A stretch of 64,000 nt of DNA from Hyaloscypha bicolor E (taxonomy: Eukaryota > Ascomycota > Leotiomycetes > Helotiales > Hyaloscyphaceae): NCBI RefSeq assembly GCF_002865645.1, contig NW_020194518.1, positions 372,001 through 436,000 of the forward strand, read 5' to 3'. Below are positions 45,458 to 58,200 of this stretch, piece by piece (position 1 is the stretch's first letter; each line of letters starts with the position of its first letter). The notes beneath the pieces are model-generated. The model had not been told where the DNA came from and searched no databases. It saw only the letters and a list, made by a program, of their open reading frames with translations. The position numbers and the translations under genes are program-made.

Positions 45458-45935
45458 GACCCGCCAAAGAGAGCGTTGGCAGACGATGGGTGAGGGGGGA
45501 AGAGGCGTGGGGAGAGCGAATGACTCGTGCGAGACTCGAAGATGGGAGAGAGTGTGTAATCGATGGTGAGGGGAGGGTTTCGAGAATGAGAGTGTGGGGG
45601 TGAAGGGGAGCGAACGGCGGGGGGTGATGGAGAGAAAAGAAGAGGAGGGACCGGACGAGGGACGAGGGAGGTGATTAAATGCATTTTGGGCTGTGGGTCG
45701 AAGGGTCGCTGTTTTCTGGGGGTGCTCTGCTGAGTCCAGAAATGGAAAACAGAGAAGAGGATGAAGAGGATGGGCGCAGGGGAAGCTCAAGCGGCCGCAT
45801 TAAATGCCTAAGGCTGCACCAGGCTGCCGGGGGTGTGGTGACCGGAGTTGGGGTACGGGAGTAGCGAGAGGTTGGTTAGCTGACCCCCAAAAGCAGCGCC
45901 CAAACCCCCCGAATCCAGTAGCTCGCTAACCGTCT
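45458..45935. promoter_or_regulatory. GC-rich 5' region of the DUF3435 gene
   Basis: A 480-bp island with intact composition. The plus strand is strongly purine-rich (about 45480-45660), that is pyrimidine-rich upstream of the minus-strand start, as in many fungal promoters and leaders. The minus frame stays open upstream to 45790, so an N-terminal extension cannot be excluded, but it is Ser/Pro-rich and unlike the family. GGTTAGC (45871-45877) and GCTAACC (45924-45930) form a small inverted repeat just before the AT-rich DNA; this may be an element end. Confidence 0.45.
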
Positions 45936-46361
45936 CACTATATATAGAAGTAAATTATTTTAAGAACTTTATATCTAAAGTAATAAAAAAGCTTTAAAAT
46001 AAAACATATATTATAAAAAATATAAAAAAAGATTATAATATTTATAAATATATAATAATAGTTATAAGATATATAAAAGCTATAGAAATAAATAAATTAT
46101 ATTAATAGCTTTTTTATATATAATAATTTTAATTTAGAACTTTAATTATATATTTCTATTTTAAATAAAAGAATACTAGTATTAGAATAATTTAAAAACT
46201 TAGCTAATAAATAAGAAATATAATAAGATATAATTATAATAAAATATTTTTATAATATTTTAATTTAATTAGTTTTATATTTTAATACTAAAGATATAAT
46301 TTCTAGATATTTATAAAATAATAATTATTAAAATACTATTTCCGAATTTCATTTTTATTAA
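45936..46361. repeat. AT-rich RIP-type DNA, nothing recognised
   Basis: Very TA-rich and without coding traces; flanks the solo LTR. Confidence 0.5.
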
Positions 46362-46366
46362 TTCTA
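46362..46366. repeat. Target-site duplication of the solo LTR (left)
   Basis: TTCTA, identical to 46665-46669. Confidence 0.85.
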
Positions 46367-46664
46367 TGTGATGTGTGCAGGGTCGCACGTGACTTAAGGG
46401 CATGTGACGAACCTCGGATATCGCGGGTGTCGATCAGGGAGTTCGGCAGCCCTTCGATATCCCAACCAACCACTGTTTACATCATATGCATTAGGCTTAT
46501 AAATCACTAATTATATATATGCCATCGGAGCCTCCTATTTAGAGGGGGCTTCCCTGGACCTCACAGGAGGGACAGAGATTAGTTCTGTACTGAATTTAAC
46601 ACTGTGGTTTCACAACACACTGATTCATTCTATTGTCTTATTGCCTACCAACAAACACCTCACA
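46367..46664 (+). mobile_element. Solo LTR of the Gypsy-A family, essentially unmutated
   Basis: 298 bp, TGTGATGTGTGCAG...ACACCTCACA, with a perfect 5-bp target duplication. It is collinear with both Gypsy-A LTRs in reverse complement (3309-3606, 10818-11115), so sense here is plus. Unlike them it keeps CpA and TpG sites throughout, for example GTCGCACGTGACTTAAG and CCTGGACCTCACAGG. A TATA-like TTATAAATC lies near 46498. It must have arisen by LTR-LTR recombination of a full element that was not RIP-mutated. Its surroundings on both sides are strongly AT-rich. Confidence 0.92.
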
Positions 46665-46669
46665 TTCTA
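46665..46669. repeat. Target-site duplication of the solo LTR (right)
   Basis: TTCTA, matching the left copy. Confidence 0.85.
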
Positions 46670-47877
46670 GTAATAGTAATAATTTTAATAATTTTAATAA
46701 TTTTAATAAAGAAATAATACTAATTATAAATAAAATATAAGACTTTTTTATTATTAAAACCCAGATATTTCTTTATAATAATATATAAAGAAAATAAAGA
46801 AAATAAAACTTATTTTAAATAAAAGTATAATAAGTAATAATTTTATTAATATTACTAAAATAAGAAAACTAATTTAATATTTAATTATATTAATATATTA
46901 GAAAATTATAGAAATAAATATAAAAAGAAATTAGAAAATAATAAATATATTATTATAAAAGAATTTATTTTTCTAGACTTTCTAGTAAATAATATATAAT
47001 TTCTATAAAATAAATTCTATTTAGCTATTTCTAATAATATTAAATCTTATATTTATAGAAATTATAATAATATTTTCTTATTTTATTTCTAGATATTTCT
47101 AGATATTTATATTAATACTAATATTATAATAATTCTTGAATTTATAAAATTTATTATAATAGGAATTATTAAAATAATTTCTTATAAAATTAAATATAAA
47201 ATAAACGAGATTTCTTATATATATAATTTAAATTAGAAAAGCTAATAAAATTAGCTTATATTAATATAAGATATATATATTTTATTATAAAATAGAAATA
47301 ACTAAAAGATTATAAAGAAGTTTTTTATAATATTTTCTAATTTATATTTTTTTAAAGAAATTCTAAATAAAATTATATTTATAAAATAAGTAATTTTTCT
47401 TATATATATATATATTTAATATAATAAATAACTAAAAATATTTTAGTAAAATCTTTATTATAATATAAGTTATAAAATAATTAAAACCGGGCCTATTTCT
47501 TAATAATAAATTTCTTTAATAAATGTTTTTAATTATTAATTACTAAAATTTTATAATTATTATAAAAATATATAATAATTTAATTATAAATATTATAATT
47601 TTTTATTATATTCTTAAAATAATATATTATATTTTTCTAAAATTAAAAATAATAATTCTAGTTTAATATATATTAATTCCGGAAAATGAAATATATTTCT
47701 TTTAAAAAAGCTATATAAATATAAAAAAATATAATTCTAAATTATATTAATTTTATTAATAATATAAATATTTTTTAGAGCTCTAAATAATTAAAAGAAA
47801 ATAAATCTAATAATTTTATAAAAAACTAATATAAACTTAAAAGAACTTTAATATAATAAATAATATAAGTTTAATAT
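46670..47877. repeat. AT-rich RIP-type DNA left of Copia-A
   Basis: No domain recognised. Short tandem units AATAATTTT (about four copies) at 46677-46709. Dense stops in all frames. Confidence 0.5.
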
Positions 47878-48148
47878 TATTAGTATAGCTATTTCTTTAG
47901 AAGTTATATATATAGTTATAAGATATAAAATACGAGATATAAGTAATAGAATATAAATAATAAAATATAAAATATAAAATATAATTATATAATCTTATAT
48001 TTTATTAGTAACTTAACTAATAAACTAGATTTCTTTAGGCTTAATAAATTTAGAAATTATATATTAATATTATAATATTATAATTTCTATTTCTAAAAAA
48101 TAACTTTACTAATTTATATAAATAGTATTTTATAATTATATAATAATA
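47878..48148 (+). repeat. 5' LTR of Copia-A, first part
   Basis: Starts TATTAGTATAGC and matches 61209 onward and the reverse complement of the Copia-C LTR (63114-63410). Interrupted by Gypsy-B3 after TAATA (48144-48148); the remainder is 55202-55225. Confidence 0.78.
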
Positions 48149-48475
48149 TATAATAGGTATATATAATAGTATATGGATAGGTATCAGATATTATAGATCT
48201 AGTTTCCTATTTTAGGTAAAGCTTATAATCGGAATTATACGAGTAATCGGAATTATATAAATTATATAAGATTATATTTCCTAGTTAAGTAAAGTGCTTT
48301 ATAGGCTTGGCTAAGTACTAGGAAATATATAAGGAGACGCTTCTAGCTTTAGAAAGGGGCATTAATTAGTCTTTTATTAGAATTAACTCTTGGAATTAGT
48401 TATACTTATAAGTATTACTCTATAGCTTATTTACCTTAACTACTTGTATATTATTCTATTATTACATGCCTTATA
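48149..48475 (+). repeat. 5' LTR of Gypsy-B3
   Basis: 327 bp, with the duplicated AATCGGAATTATA-type unit also found in the B1 3' LTR. Confidence 0.9.
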
Positions 48476-51400
48476 TTCTAATTAATCTAACCTTTAGAGA
48501 GTAGTTTATTATGAGGTAATTAAGCTATTAATAGACAAAATATTAATAGCTAGAGTATTAACTAGGAGAAGCGCCTCTACTATTACTAGAGTAATTTAAC
48601 TAGGTATTTAGGGAAGCGCCCAGTCAAGTACTCTTTATATTACCTAATTAGGAGAAGGAAATAGAACTCAAATATTTCCAGAACTAGTAAGTAGAATAAT
48701 AATAATAGAGAAATTAGCGGCGGCTCGCTATTATATTACTAAGTTAGAAATAGAGATATAATAAAGAGAAGATCTAGAGAAGCTAGAAGCTTAGATCTAT
48801 TATCTTAAAAATATTCGGATATCCGGTATAAAACCCGTTATATCTCCGGTAATATCCTTAGTTTAGAAGGCTTCAAAAACCCGAGAACTATTTACTTACC
48901 GGGAAAAGAGTATTAAAGAAGTCCAGGACTTCTTCTATTAGGTAGAGTTAAAATAGTATAAAGATAGCAGGATTACCTAGGCTACTAATATAGTAAAAGT
49001 TATATATTATACTTCCTATTTTAAGGATATAGCCAGGAATATCTGGAAATATAAGAAGTAATTAATAAGTATTAATACTATAAATTGGGAGACCTTTATT
49101 AAATTTATAAAGGATTTTATCTTAAATCCGGAGAACTATAATAATAATACCCTTATTAAATTCAAGAATACTAAATAATGGCCAGGCTAGAGTATCTAAA
49201 GCTTTATGTTTTACTTAAATAGCTTATTAGATAACTTGAGATATACGGGTTTATTATAAAAGCGGAATAACTTATTTAGTAATTTGAGATAAGAGATTCG
49301 GGACGAGATTAATTATTAAGGAAATATTTTATAAAAAAAAAGAAAAGCTTATTTCTATAGCTATAAGAATTAAGAATAATTTAAACCTATTTACTTAATA
49401 AAAATATAATAATAAGCTAATAGAATAATAAAAGAAAAAAAATAAGAAAAAAGAAAAGGGAAATAATAAAGAGAAATAGAAGAGAAATATATTCCTATTA
49501 TAAGGTTTATAAAACCAGGGTAATAAAGATATAATAATAGGGTTTAATATAATACCTATATTAGGATCTATAAAACTAGATATAATTTGCTTTACTTACT
49601 AGAAAAAGGATTATTATATTACTACTTGCCCTAATTAAGGGAAACCGACTTATTATAACTATAATAAGTCTGGCTATAAAATATATAAGTATTTAGAACT
49701 AAAGAAGCCAGGAAACGAATATATCCTGTAATAATTATACTTATTTATATTATAGAAAATAAGGCCCCTAAAATAAGAATAATAATTAAGATTATTATTA
49801 AGATAATAAAAAATAAATAAAGAATTAAAGTATTAGTAAACTCGAGTATAAAGGCTAATTATATAAAGAGGAAATTAGCTTTAGATATAGGTATTCTATT
49901 AATATTAAAAGTAACTTCCTTATTCTTATTAGAGAAAAAGAGGATCTATTTATATAGAAATTATATTCTTGGGATTATTATTAAGAATATACTAGGGAAC
50001 TAAAGAAAGGCTAATATATACTTTATATTATATAATTTTAATCTGAATTATATTAATATAATATTTGAATTCCTATAGTTTTACTAGATTAATTTCCTAA
50101 TTTCCTTTAAAAAAATAATATAAAAATACCAGATTTAATTATAAAAAATTAAAATTCTAAATACTAGAAAGTTTACTAAAGTAGTAAAGTATAAAGTATA
50201 TGTTTTTCTATTAATTACCTATTTTATAATAAATAGCTAAAAAATTATTACTATTATTACTAATAGGATAGCTATATTTTCTAAGAAGTATTAGGATCTT
50301 TTCCAAGTATTTTCTATAAAAACTATAGGTATATTACCCGATTATTATATAATAAAGTATTATATAGATCTAGAACTAGGGTTCTAATTACTATATAGTT
50401 CTATATATACTTTATTAAAAAGAAAGCTTAAAGTTCTTCGGGAATATCTTAATACTAGTCTAGAGAAGAAATAAATCTATTATTTTACTAGCCTAGCTAG
50501 TATCCTAATTATATTTATTCTAAAGAAAAAAAGCAGCCTATATTTATATATTAATTACCGGAATCTAAATAAGATTATTATTAAGAACCAAATACTATTA
50601 TTACTTATTAGTAAGATTATAAATAGGCTTTATAAAATAAAGATATATATAAAGCTAGACTTAAAGAATATTTACTATTAGTTATAAATACGGGAAAGTA
50701 ATAAGTAAAAAATAGTATTCCGAATATACTATAAATATTTTAAATACTATATTATATCCTTTAGATTATCTAATACTCTAGTAATATTTCAGATATATAT
50801 TAATTATATAGTAGTAGGCCTTATAAATATTATTTATATAATTTATCTAGATAATATTTTAATTTATTTAGAGAACCTAGAATAGTATATAATAGTAGTC
50901 TAATATATACTCGAGTAATTATAATAATACTAGCTTTTTATAAACTTAGTAAAATGCGAATTTAATATAAAGAAAATAGAATTCCTAAAGTTTATAATTA
51001 GCCCAGATAATATAGAAATAAAAGCTAATAGAATTATAGCTATTAGGAAATAGCCGGCTCTAAAAAATAATATCCGAGAAATTCAAGTATTTCTGGGTTT
51101 TACTAACTTTTACTAGAGGTTTATTTATAAATATTCTAGAATAATAAAAGAATTAATTAATTTATTAAAAACTAGTAAAAACCTATAATATTATTTTAGC
51201 TAAATAAATAAGATAAATAGGGCTTTTAAGAAGCTATAAATTATATTTATAATAGTACTAATTCTTTATTATTTTAATCTAGCCTTAAAAATTTATATAA
51301 AAATAGATATTTTAGGATTTGTAATTATAGATATAATTTCCTAGCTTTTTAGTAAAAAAGTAAAAGCCAGGTAATACCCTATTATTTTCTATTTAAAAAA

Positions 51401-53500
51401 GATAACTATAATTAAGAATAGATATAAGATATATAATTCTAAACTCTTAGCTATTATTCTAATATTTTATATTTAGTAATATTATCTAGTATATATCTAG
51501 TATACTATTATTATTAAGATAAATTATAATAACTTAAAATACTTTATAACTAAGAGAAAACTAAATAGTTAATAGATAAGATAAGTAAAGAAGCTAACTA
51601 TTTTCGATTTTGTTTTAGAATACCGGCCGGAGTATAGTAATTTTATTAATAAGCTATTAAAAAGGCCAGATTTTATAGTAAATATAAATAAAAATACTTT
51701 ATTACTTATATTTTATAATAAGCTATAGAATATAGAATAGAGAGCCCTATAAATAGTAGTAATAGGATACTATACTATTCCTATAATACTATAATTTAAG
51801 GCCTAGGAAAAAGGAAGTAGGTATTTCTTAATTAGTAAAATACTAAGAAATTCCGAAAAAGAAGTCTATTTTAGTAATAAAGTAATACTAGAGATATTAC
51901 TACTTGAGCCTATTACTAGTATAGCTAGTTATAAATAATATATATTACGGATTCTAGCTATATGAGTAGCTAGATCCGAAATAGTATATAAGAAAGATAG
52001 AGAAATACTATTTAAACTACTATTATAGTACTAAAGGCTTAATTTATTAGTATAATACCGGTAGTATAAATAGTTCTTAAAGAAAACCTTTACTAGAGCT
52101 ATTAAAACTTGGGAACTTAATATATCTGAATTATTAAGATATCGGGATACTATCTATATACTAAATAAGCCGGCTCTTAAAAAAGAATTACTATAAGCTA
52201 ACTATAATAATCCTATAAATAGGTATTTTAGTACTAGTAAGATACTAGAGATTTTCTAGAGAAAGTACTTCTAGTAAAATATAAAAAAAAACATAAAAAA
52301 CTATATTAGAACTTGCCCTATATATTAATAAACTAAGGTAAAAAGATATCTACTATATAGTATATTTAGTTCGTTTCTTCTTCTCTTTAAGCTATAGTAA
52401 GAAATTACTATAAACTTTATTATAAGACTATTTCCTTCTAGGTTTTATAGTAAGATATATAATTTTATACTTATTATTATTAATAGATATATGAAAATAA
52501 TATAATATATTCTAATTACTAAGGAAATCTCGGCTCCTGAATTAGTAAAGCTATTTATATATTATATTATTAAAGACTTTGGTATATCTATAGATATAAC
52601 TTCTAATAAAGAATTTATTTTTATAAGTAAGTTCTAGTTAAGTTTATATTTCTATTTAAAGATTTAATAATAGCTAAATATAATATTCTATTTATAAACT
52701 AATAAATAAATAAAGAATCTAAACCAAACTCTAGAATAGTATTTGAGGTATTATACTAATTACTAGTAGGATAACTAGATAATAAAGCTTACTCTTATAA
52801 AATTCATATATAATAACTCTATATATTTAATAATAAGAAGTTCTTTATTTTATATATTATACGGATTTTATTCTAGTATTAAACTATATATTAAGAATAA
52901 TATTATAGAAAGAGAAGTACTAGTAATATAGGAAAGAATATAGAGAATTTAAGTAAAACGGGAAGTACTAGAGAAATAATAATAAGAAATAGTAAATATA
53001 TAGAAAAAGTACTATAATAAGAAATATATTAATAAGAAATTTAATATATATAATAAAGTTATACTTTATATAAAGAATATTTAATAGCTATAACTTAATA
53101 TAAAGCTAGTAAATAGATATCTCGGCTTTTTTAAAGTTCTAAAAATTATAGAAATATATAAATAGATATACTACTTGAAATTATTACTATTATATTAGAT
53201 CTATAATATTTTTTATATTTCTCTCTTAGAACTATAGTACCTATAAGCTAGTATTATAATAAAACCAGAACTAGTTAAGATTAAGAGTAAAGAAAAATTC
53301 GAGATAGAATTTATTATAGCCTATAAAGAGAATAGAAAAGAAAGAAAATATTTCGTTTATTAGAAAAGCTACTTACTAGTAAATAATATATAGGAACTAT
53401 TAAATAATCTAGAGAATATAGCTTAAGAATTATAAGAATACTTAGAAAAAAGTAATATTATAATACTATTAGCTAAATAAAAATATAAAAGATAAATGCT
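48476..53500 (+). pseudogene. Gypsy-B3 gag-pol remnant with chromodomain
   Basis: Collinear with Gypsy-B2 33134-38152. Zinc knuckle region near 49.58-49.7 kb (ICFTYxKKDYYITTCPN-like), protease near 49.83 kb, RT near 50.83-50.86 kb (IIYLDNILIYLE), integrase near 52.4-52.6 kb and chromodomain (FVYWKSYLLVN) near 53.36 kb. One knuckle here keeps the Cys of TTCP where B2 has lost it, so the copies carry independent mutations. Many stops. Confidence 0.83.
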
Positions 53501-54869
53501 TTTATTAGGAAATTATTAAAAACCATATATTTATTCTTAGAAAAACTATATAAAAATTATTAAAAACTTTAAAAACTCTAATTTCTATATCCTATAAATA
53601 CCTTATTCTTATAACTACTTTCTATTATTCTTATTATTATTTTTATTAGGATTCTCTCGAGAAATAAATAATAAATTAGCCTATAAAGCTATTAGCTATT
53701 AGTAAGAAATAAGAAAGAAATAAGCTTACTTAATACTAAAGAATATTAATTATATTATTAAAAGTATTTTATACTTATACTAAGCTAATAAGAATTACTT
53801 GATCTATTTCTTAAATTATTAGAGGAATTTATTAATCTCAAATAATAGCTTTAATATAAGAAGTATATACTATTTAGTATAGAAAAAAATAGTAATAGTT
53901 TTCTTTCTTTTAAGTAAAGAATAGGGAAAATGCTTATATATATTAATAGCTTAAAGAAAATAGTTTAATTATACTATATATACTTAAGAAACCTTGAATA
54001 GTATTAGAATAGGAAATAAATAAAGAAAATTATAATTTATAGAATTATATTTCTTATTCTTAAACTAGTAGTAATTATATATCAAGTAATTATTACTCTT
54101 AATATAAGTAAGATCAGGAAACTTGGTAATATTCTTGGAATATTAAAGGTAATAAAGGCAAATTAAGAATATAAGAGTATTAGCTAAATAGGTAATAATA
54201 GGCTAATAAGTACTAAGAAAAGTATTTATCTTAATAAATAAAGAAGTAAAAGAGGGAATTAGAAGAGAACTTAAATAAAGCTTAAATAAAGCTTAAAAGA
54301 GCTTAAAGAAGCTTAAAGAAGGCTTAAAGAAGAAAGGCAAGGAATAAGAAAAAGCTAGGTATAGTATTATAATTAAGGAAAGAGAAGATTAGTTAGTAGG
54401 AAAAGAGAGGCCTTTTTATAATACCCTTTTCCTAAATAGTAATTATGAATTCGGAACCGGCTTTATACTAGAAATACCTAGAAAATTCCAAAGAAGAAAT
54501 TCATAAATAAACTAGAAGATTAAATTAACTTTTCCAAGCTCTTAGGCCTATAAAGTAATAATTTATTTGTAAATAGAGGCTAAGTTAGGATTTATAAACT
54601 AATTAGAAGACCGGAAAAGCTTCCTATCTAATAGTATATACTATATTTATATTACCTTTATAAGAGGAAATTACTAGAGGCAATTTACGGATTAGCTAGG
54701 CAAGGTTAGTAAACTATATCCTTAAGTCTATTACCTAATATAATAATAGAGTAATTATAAGAAGTCTTTAGGGAGAACTAATAACCGGAAAGGTTTTAGG
54801 GAATTATTTATAAAGCTATTTGCAGTTCTCTTAGGCCTTTTAGGAACAAGGGCCCAGAGAAGGAATTAA
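53501..54869 (+). other. B3 copy of the unexplained post-chromodomain segment
   Basis: Collinear with 38153-39499. Contains a local GCTTAAA(T/G)AA repeat near 54.28-54.33 kb that varies in copy number between B1, B2 and B3. Confidence 0.55.
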
Positions 54870-55196
54870 TATAATAGGTATATATAATAGTATATGGATA
54901 GGTATTAGATATTATAGATCTAGTTTCCTATTTTAGGTAAAGCTTATAATCGGAATTATACGAGTAATCGGAATTATATGAATTATATAGGATTATATTT
55001 CCTAATTAAGTAAAGTACTTTATAGGCTTGGCTAAATACTAGGGAATATATAGAAAGATACTTCTAGCTTTAGAAAGGGGCATTAATTAGTCTTTTATTA
55101 GAATTAACTCTTGGAATTAGTTATACTTACAAGTATTACTCTATAGCTTACTTACCTTAATTACTTATATATTACCCTATTATTACATGCCTTATA
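54870..55196 (+). repeat. 3' LTR of Gypsy-B3
   Basis: 327 bp, same length as the 5' LTR, ends ACATGCCTTATA and is followed by TAATA. Confidence 0.9.
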
Positions 55197-55225
55197 TAAT
55201 ACTATATATTTCTAGTAAACTAATA

Positions 55226-58200
55226 TTAATTAGTTTATATATATAAATTAGATAATAAGAAGAATTAAGCTATATTTATTTAAGATTTAGTTTCTTAAAA
55301 ATAAAGCTATTATTTTATATTAAAAAGAAAATAATTATTAATTACTTTTATTTATAATTCGGTTTTATAAAAAGAGAAAAATACTTAATTTTACTAAAGC
55401 CTAACTAAGCTATATTAAAGAAAGGAAATAATAGTTATTTTTACTTATAATTTGGTTTTATAAGAAAGAAAAATACTAATTCTTACTAATTACTAAATAG
55501 TTAATTATTTAATTATTTAACTATTTTATAAAACTACCTTTTTTATAAAAAATTACTTTCTTTATTATTATCTAAATACCTAAAGCTTTTAAGCTTTAGA
55601 ACTATTAAGTTCTTCCGAAATCTTAATATTTTATTCCTTGAATTTTACTTTTTAAATTTCTTATTATAAACGAAATTTTTACTTTAAATATAATAATTTC
55701 TATTTATTTATCTTATAAATTATTCTTTTTTTTATAAATCTACTTTTTTTATAAATTACTATATCTCGAACCGGATATAAGCCTATAAAATATATAATAG
55801 TAAAACTTATTATAGTAAATAATTTCTTTATTAAACCTATTTAATTTAATTATTTTATATTTATAAATACTAATAATTTCAAGAAAATAGTAATAAAATA
55901 GAAATATAGAATTAATCTAGATATTACTATAATATATAAGATATCTGAGTTTTTAAATACTAAGCTATTTTAATATATTTTCTATAAAATAGTTAATAAT
56001 AATTTTTAAAAGCTATTTAGATATAACTTTAAGAACTTTACTTATTAAAAGAACTTTAATAAGCTTAAACTTCCGGAGATATTATATTTATATAAGGTTC
56101 TTTAATATAGTAATATATATATATATAATAAAATATTAGTATTTTTATTATTATAACTATTTTATTTTCTATTATTAAAGAAAATATATAATATATCTAA
56201 ATAAACGAGAATTTATTAATAGCTAGACTAGATTTTATTAAGAAACTAATTCTATTAGGCTTTATTATTTTTATTAAGAATAAGTATCTAGAATTTATTA
56301 TTTTTAATATTCCTATATTATTTTTAATATTTTTATTATTATATTTTATATTTCTATTAGATTTATATATTAGTATAAAAGCTTTAAGAATAAATAATAT
56401 ACTTTTACTAGTTCTATTACTTTTACTAGTTCTATTATTATTACTATAATTATATCTAAATATTTTCTAAATACTTTTAATTATAAGACTTATTAGGAAA
56501 ATTATTAAAATTTATATTAAAGAATAAAAATATAATAAATCTAATAATAATTTTAATTATAAACTTATTATTTTTCTTAATATTTATTAATATATAAAGC
56601 TTTTATAAAAGATACTAATACGAGCTTTTCCTATTATACTAAAGAAACAAGCTTAAGACTATTTCTATAATAACTAGCTCTTTTAATATATATATAAAAA
56701 GGCTTATATTAATATTTATAGCTTTTTTAAAAAATCTAAATTCAAATATCGAAATTTAGATATATAAAATATTATTATATTAACTTTTATAATAGCTAAA
56801 TTTCCAGAAAAAATAATATTTGAGATTATTTAATTACTAATTAATAAACTATATTAATTATAGTATAATTTTATATCTAATTTATAAAATATTAAATTCT
56901 TTTATAATAAAGTTATTATTTCTTATTAAGGCTTCTAAATATATAAATATATAATCTCAAACTCTGTTATAAATCTCGACTAGCTTATTAATAAGCTTTA
57001 GTTATTTATTACTATATATAAAAGCAAATAATAAGCTAATTCCGAAATCTTTTTTACTAATTAATAATATTATTTTTAGAATTCTTTAAATTATTATTCT
57101 TTTAGAAATTATTAATATAAATCTAGTTATAATTTTAAACCCCGTAATAATTATTTCAAGTCTTATAATTATAATAATTATATCCTAAAATTATATTTTA
57201 TATATAAGAAACCCGAATATTACTTATAAAAGTATATATTAAAGAAATATGAAACTAAGAAAACTCGATTTAGAAATAGAAATATTTATTAGTTCAGATT
57301 TCGAAATATTTATAACTTTAATAAATACTTTAGTAATACTTATATATAATATATTACTAAAGCTAAAAGTAAAGAAAATAATAAAAATAATAAAAATAAA
57401 CTAATAAATAATACTTTTAAGGCTTTATTAGTAAAAAGAAATAAAAAAAAGAAATATTATTTAGATTTCTATTTTATTTTAATTAAGAGCTTTTTAGCTA
57501 CTTCTATTATTCTTGCTTTACTAATAACTATAGCTAATATTCTTATAAATAATCTTATTTTTCTTTTTCTTATATATTAAATAATAAGCAAAAACTATAT
57601 CTTAAAGCCTATTAAATCCTTAATAGAAAATACTTAGACTTTTATAATTAATAATATATTAAGATATAATACTTACTACTTTTATAAAATTATAATTAAT
57701 ACTAAAGCTTTTAGATATTTAATTACTAGTTCTAACTAATTTCAAGCTTTCTAATAAACTAATAATAGTATTAAACTTAATAAAATTACTAAAGATTAAG
57801 TTAATATCTAGTTTAGTATTAGATTTATATTTTCTATTAGATTTATAATAATAAATATACTAATTAGATAAGTATAATTTTATATTATATTTTTAAAAAC
57901 TCTATTTTTATTTAGCTTAACTAATATAAATAAGCTAGAAGTTTGCTTTAATAATTTTACTAATTATCTTATTACTTTTATTAGAAAATATATATTTATA
58001 ATATAATATTTCAAATACTTTTTCTTGTTTTAGAATATTATATTATAAGGCTTTATTTCTAAATTCTTTACTTATAATTTCTGCTTTTTTATAGAGATTA
58101 AATTATAATATTAATATAAAAGCCCTTAAATACTTTATAAAATATTATAAATAATACTAGAAATATAGCTAATTATCTAAATAATTTAAGTTTAATCTAA

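Larger units (their letters stand above)
48149..55196 (+). mobile_element. Gypsy-B3: chromovirus nested in the Copia-A 5' LTR
   Basis: 7048 bp, LTRs of 327 bp each (48149-48475 and 54870-55196), perfect target duplication TAATA (48144-48148 and 55197-55201). Same family as B1 and B2, same orientation, all domains collinear. The purine-rich AGAGAAGGAATTAA precedes the 3' LTR. Mutation is intermediate between B1 and B2. Confidence 0.92.

Noticed and set aside
45458..45790. N-terminal extension of the DUF3435 frame
   Set aside because: The open frame upstream of 45457 is Ser/Pro-rich, translates the pyrimidine-rich leader and does not resemble the family N-terminus, which starts well at MAWSRHNKDL.
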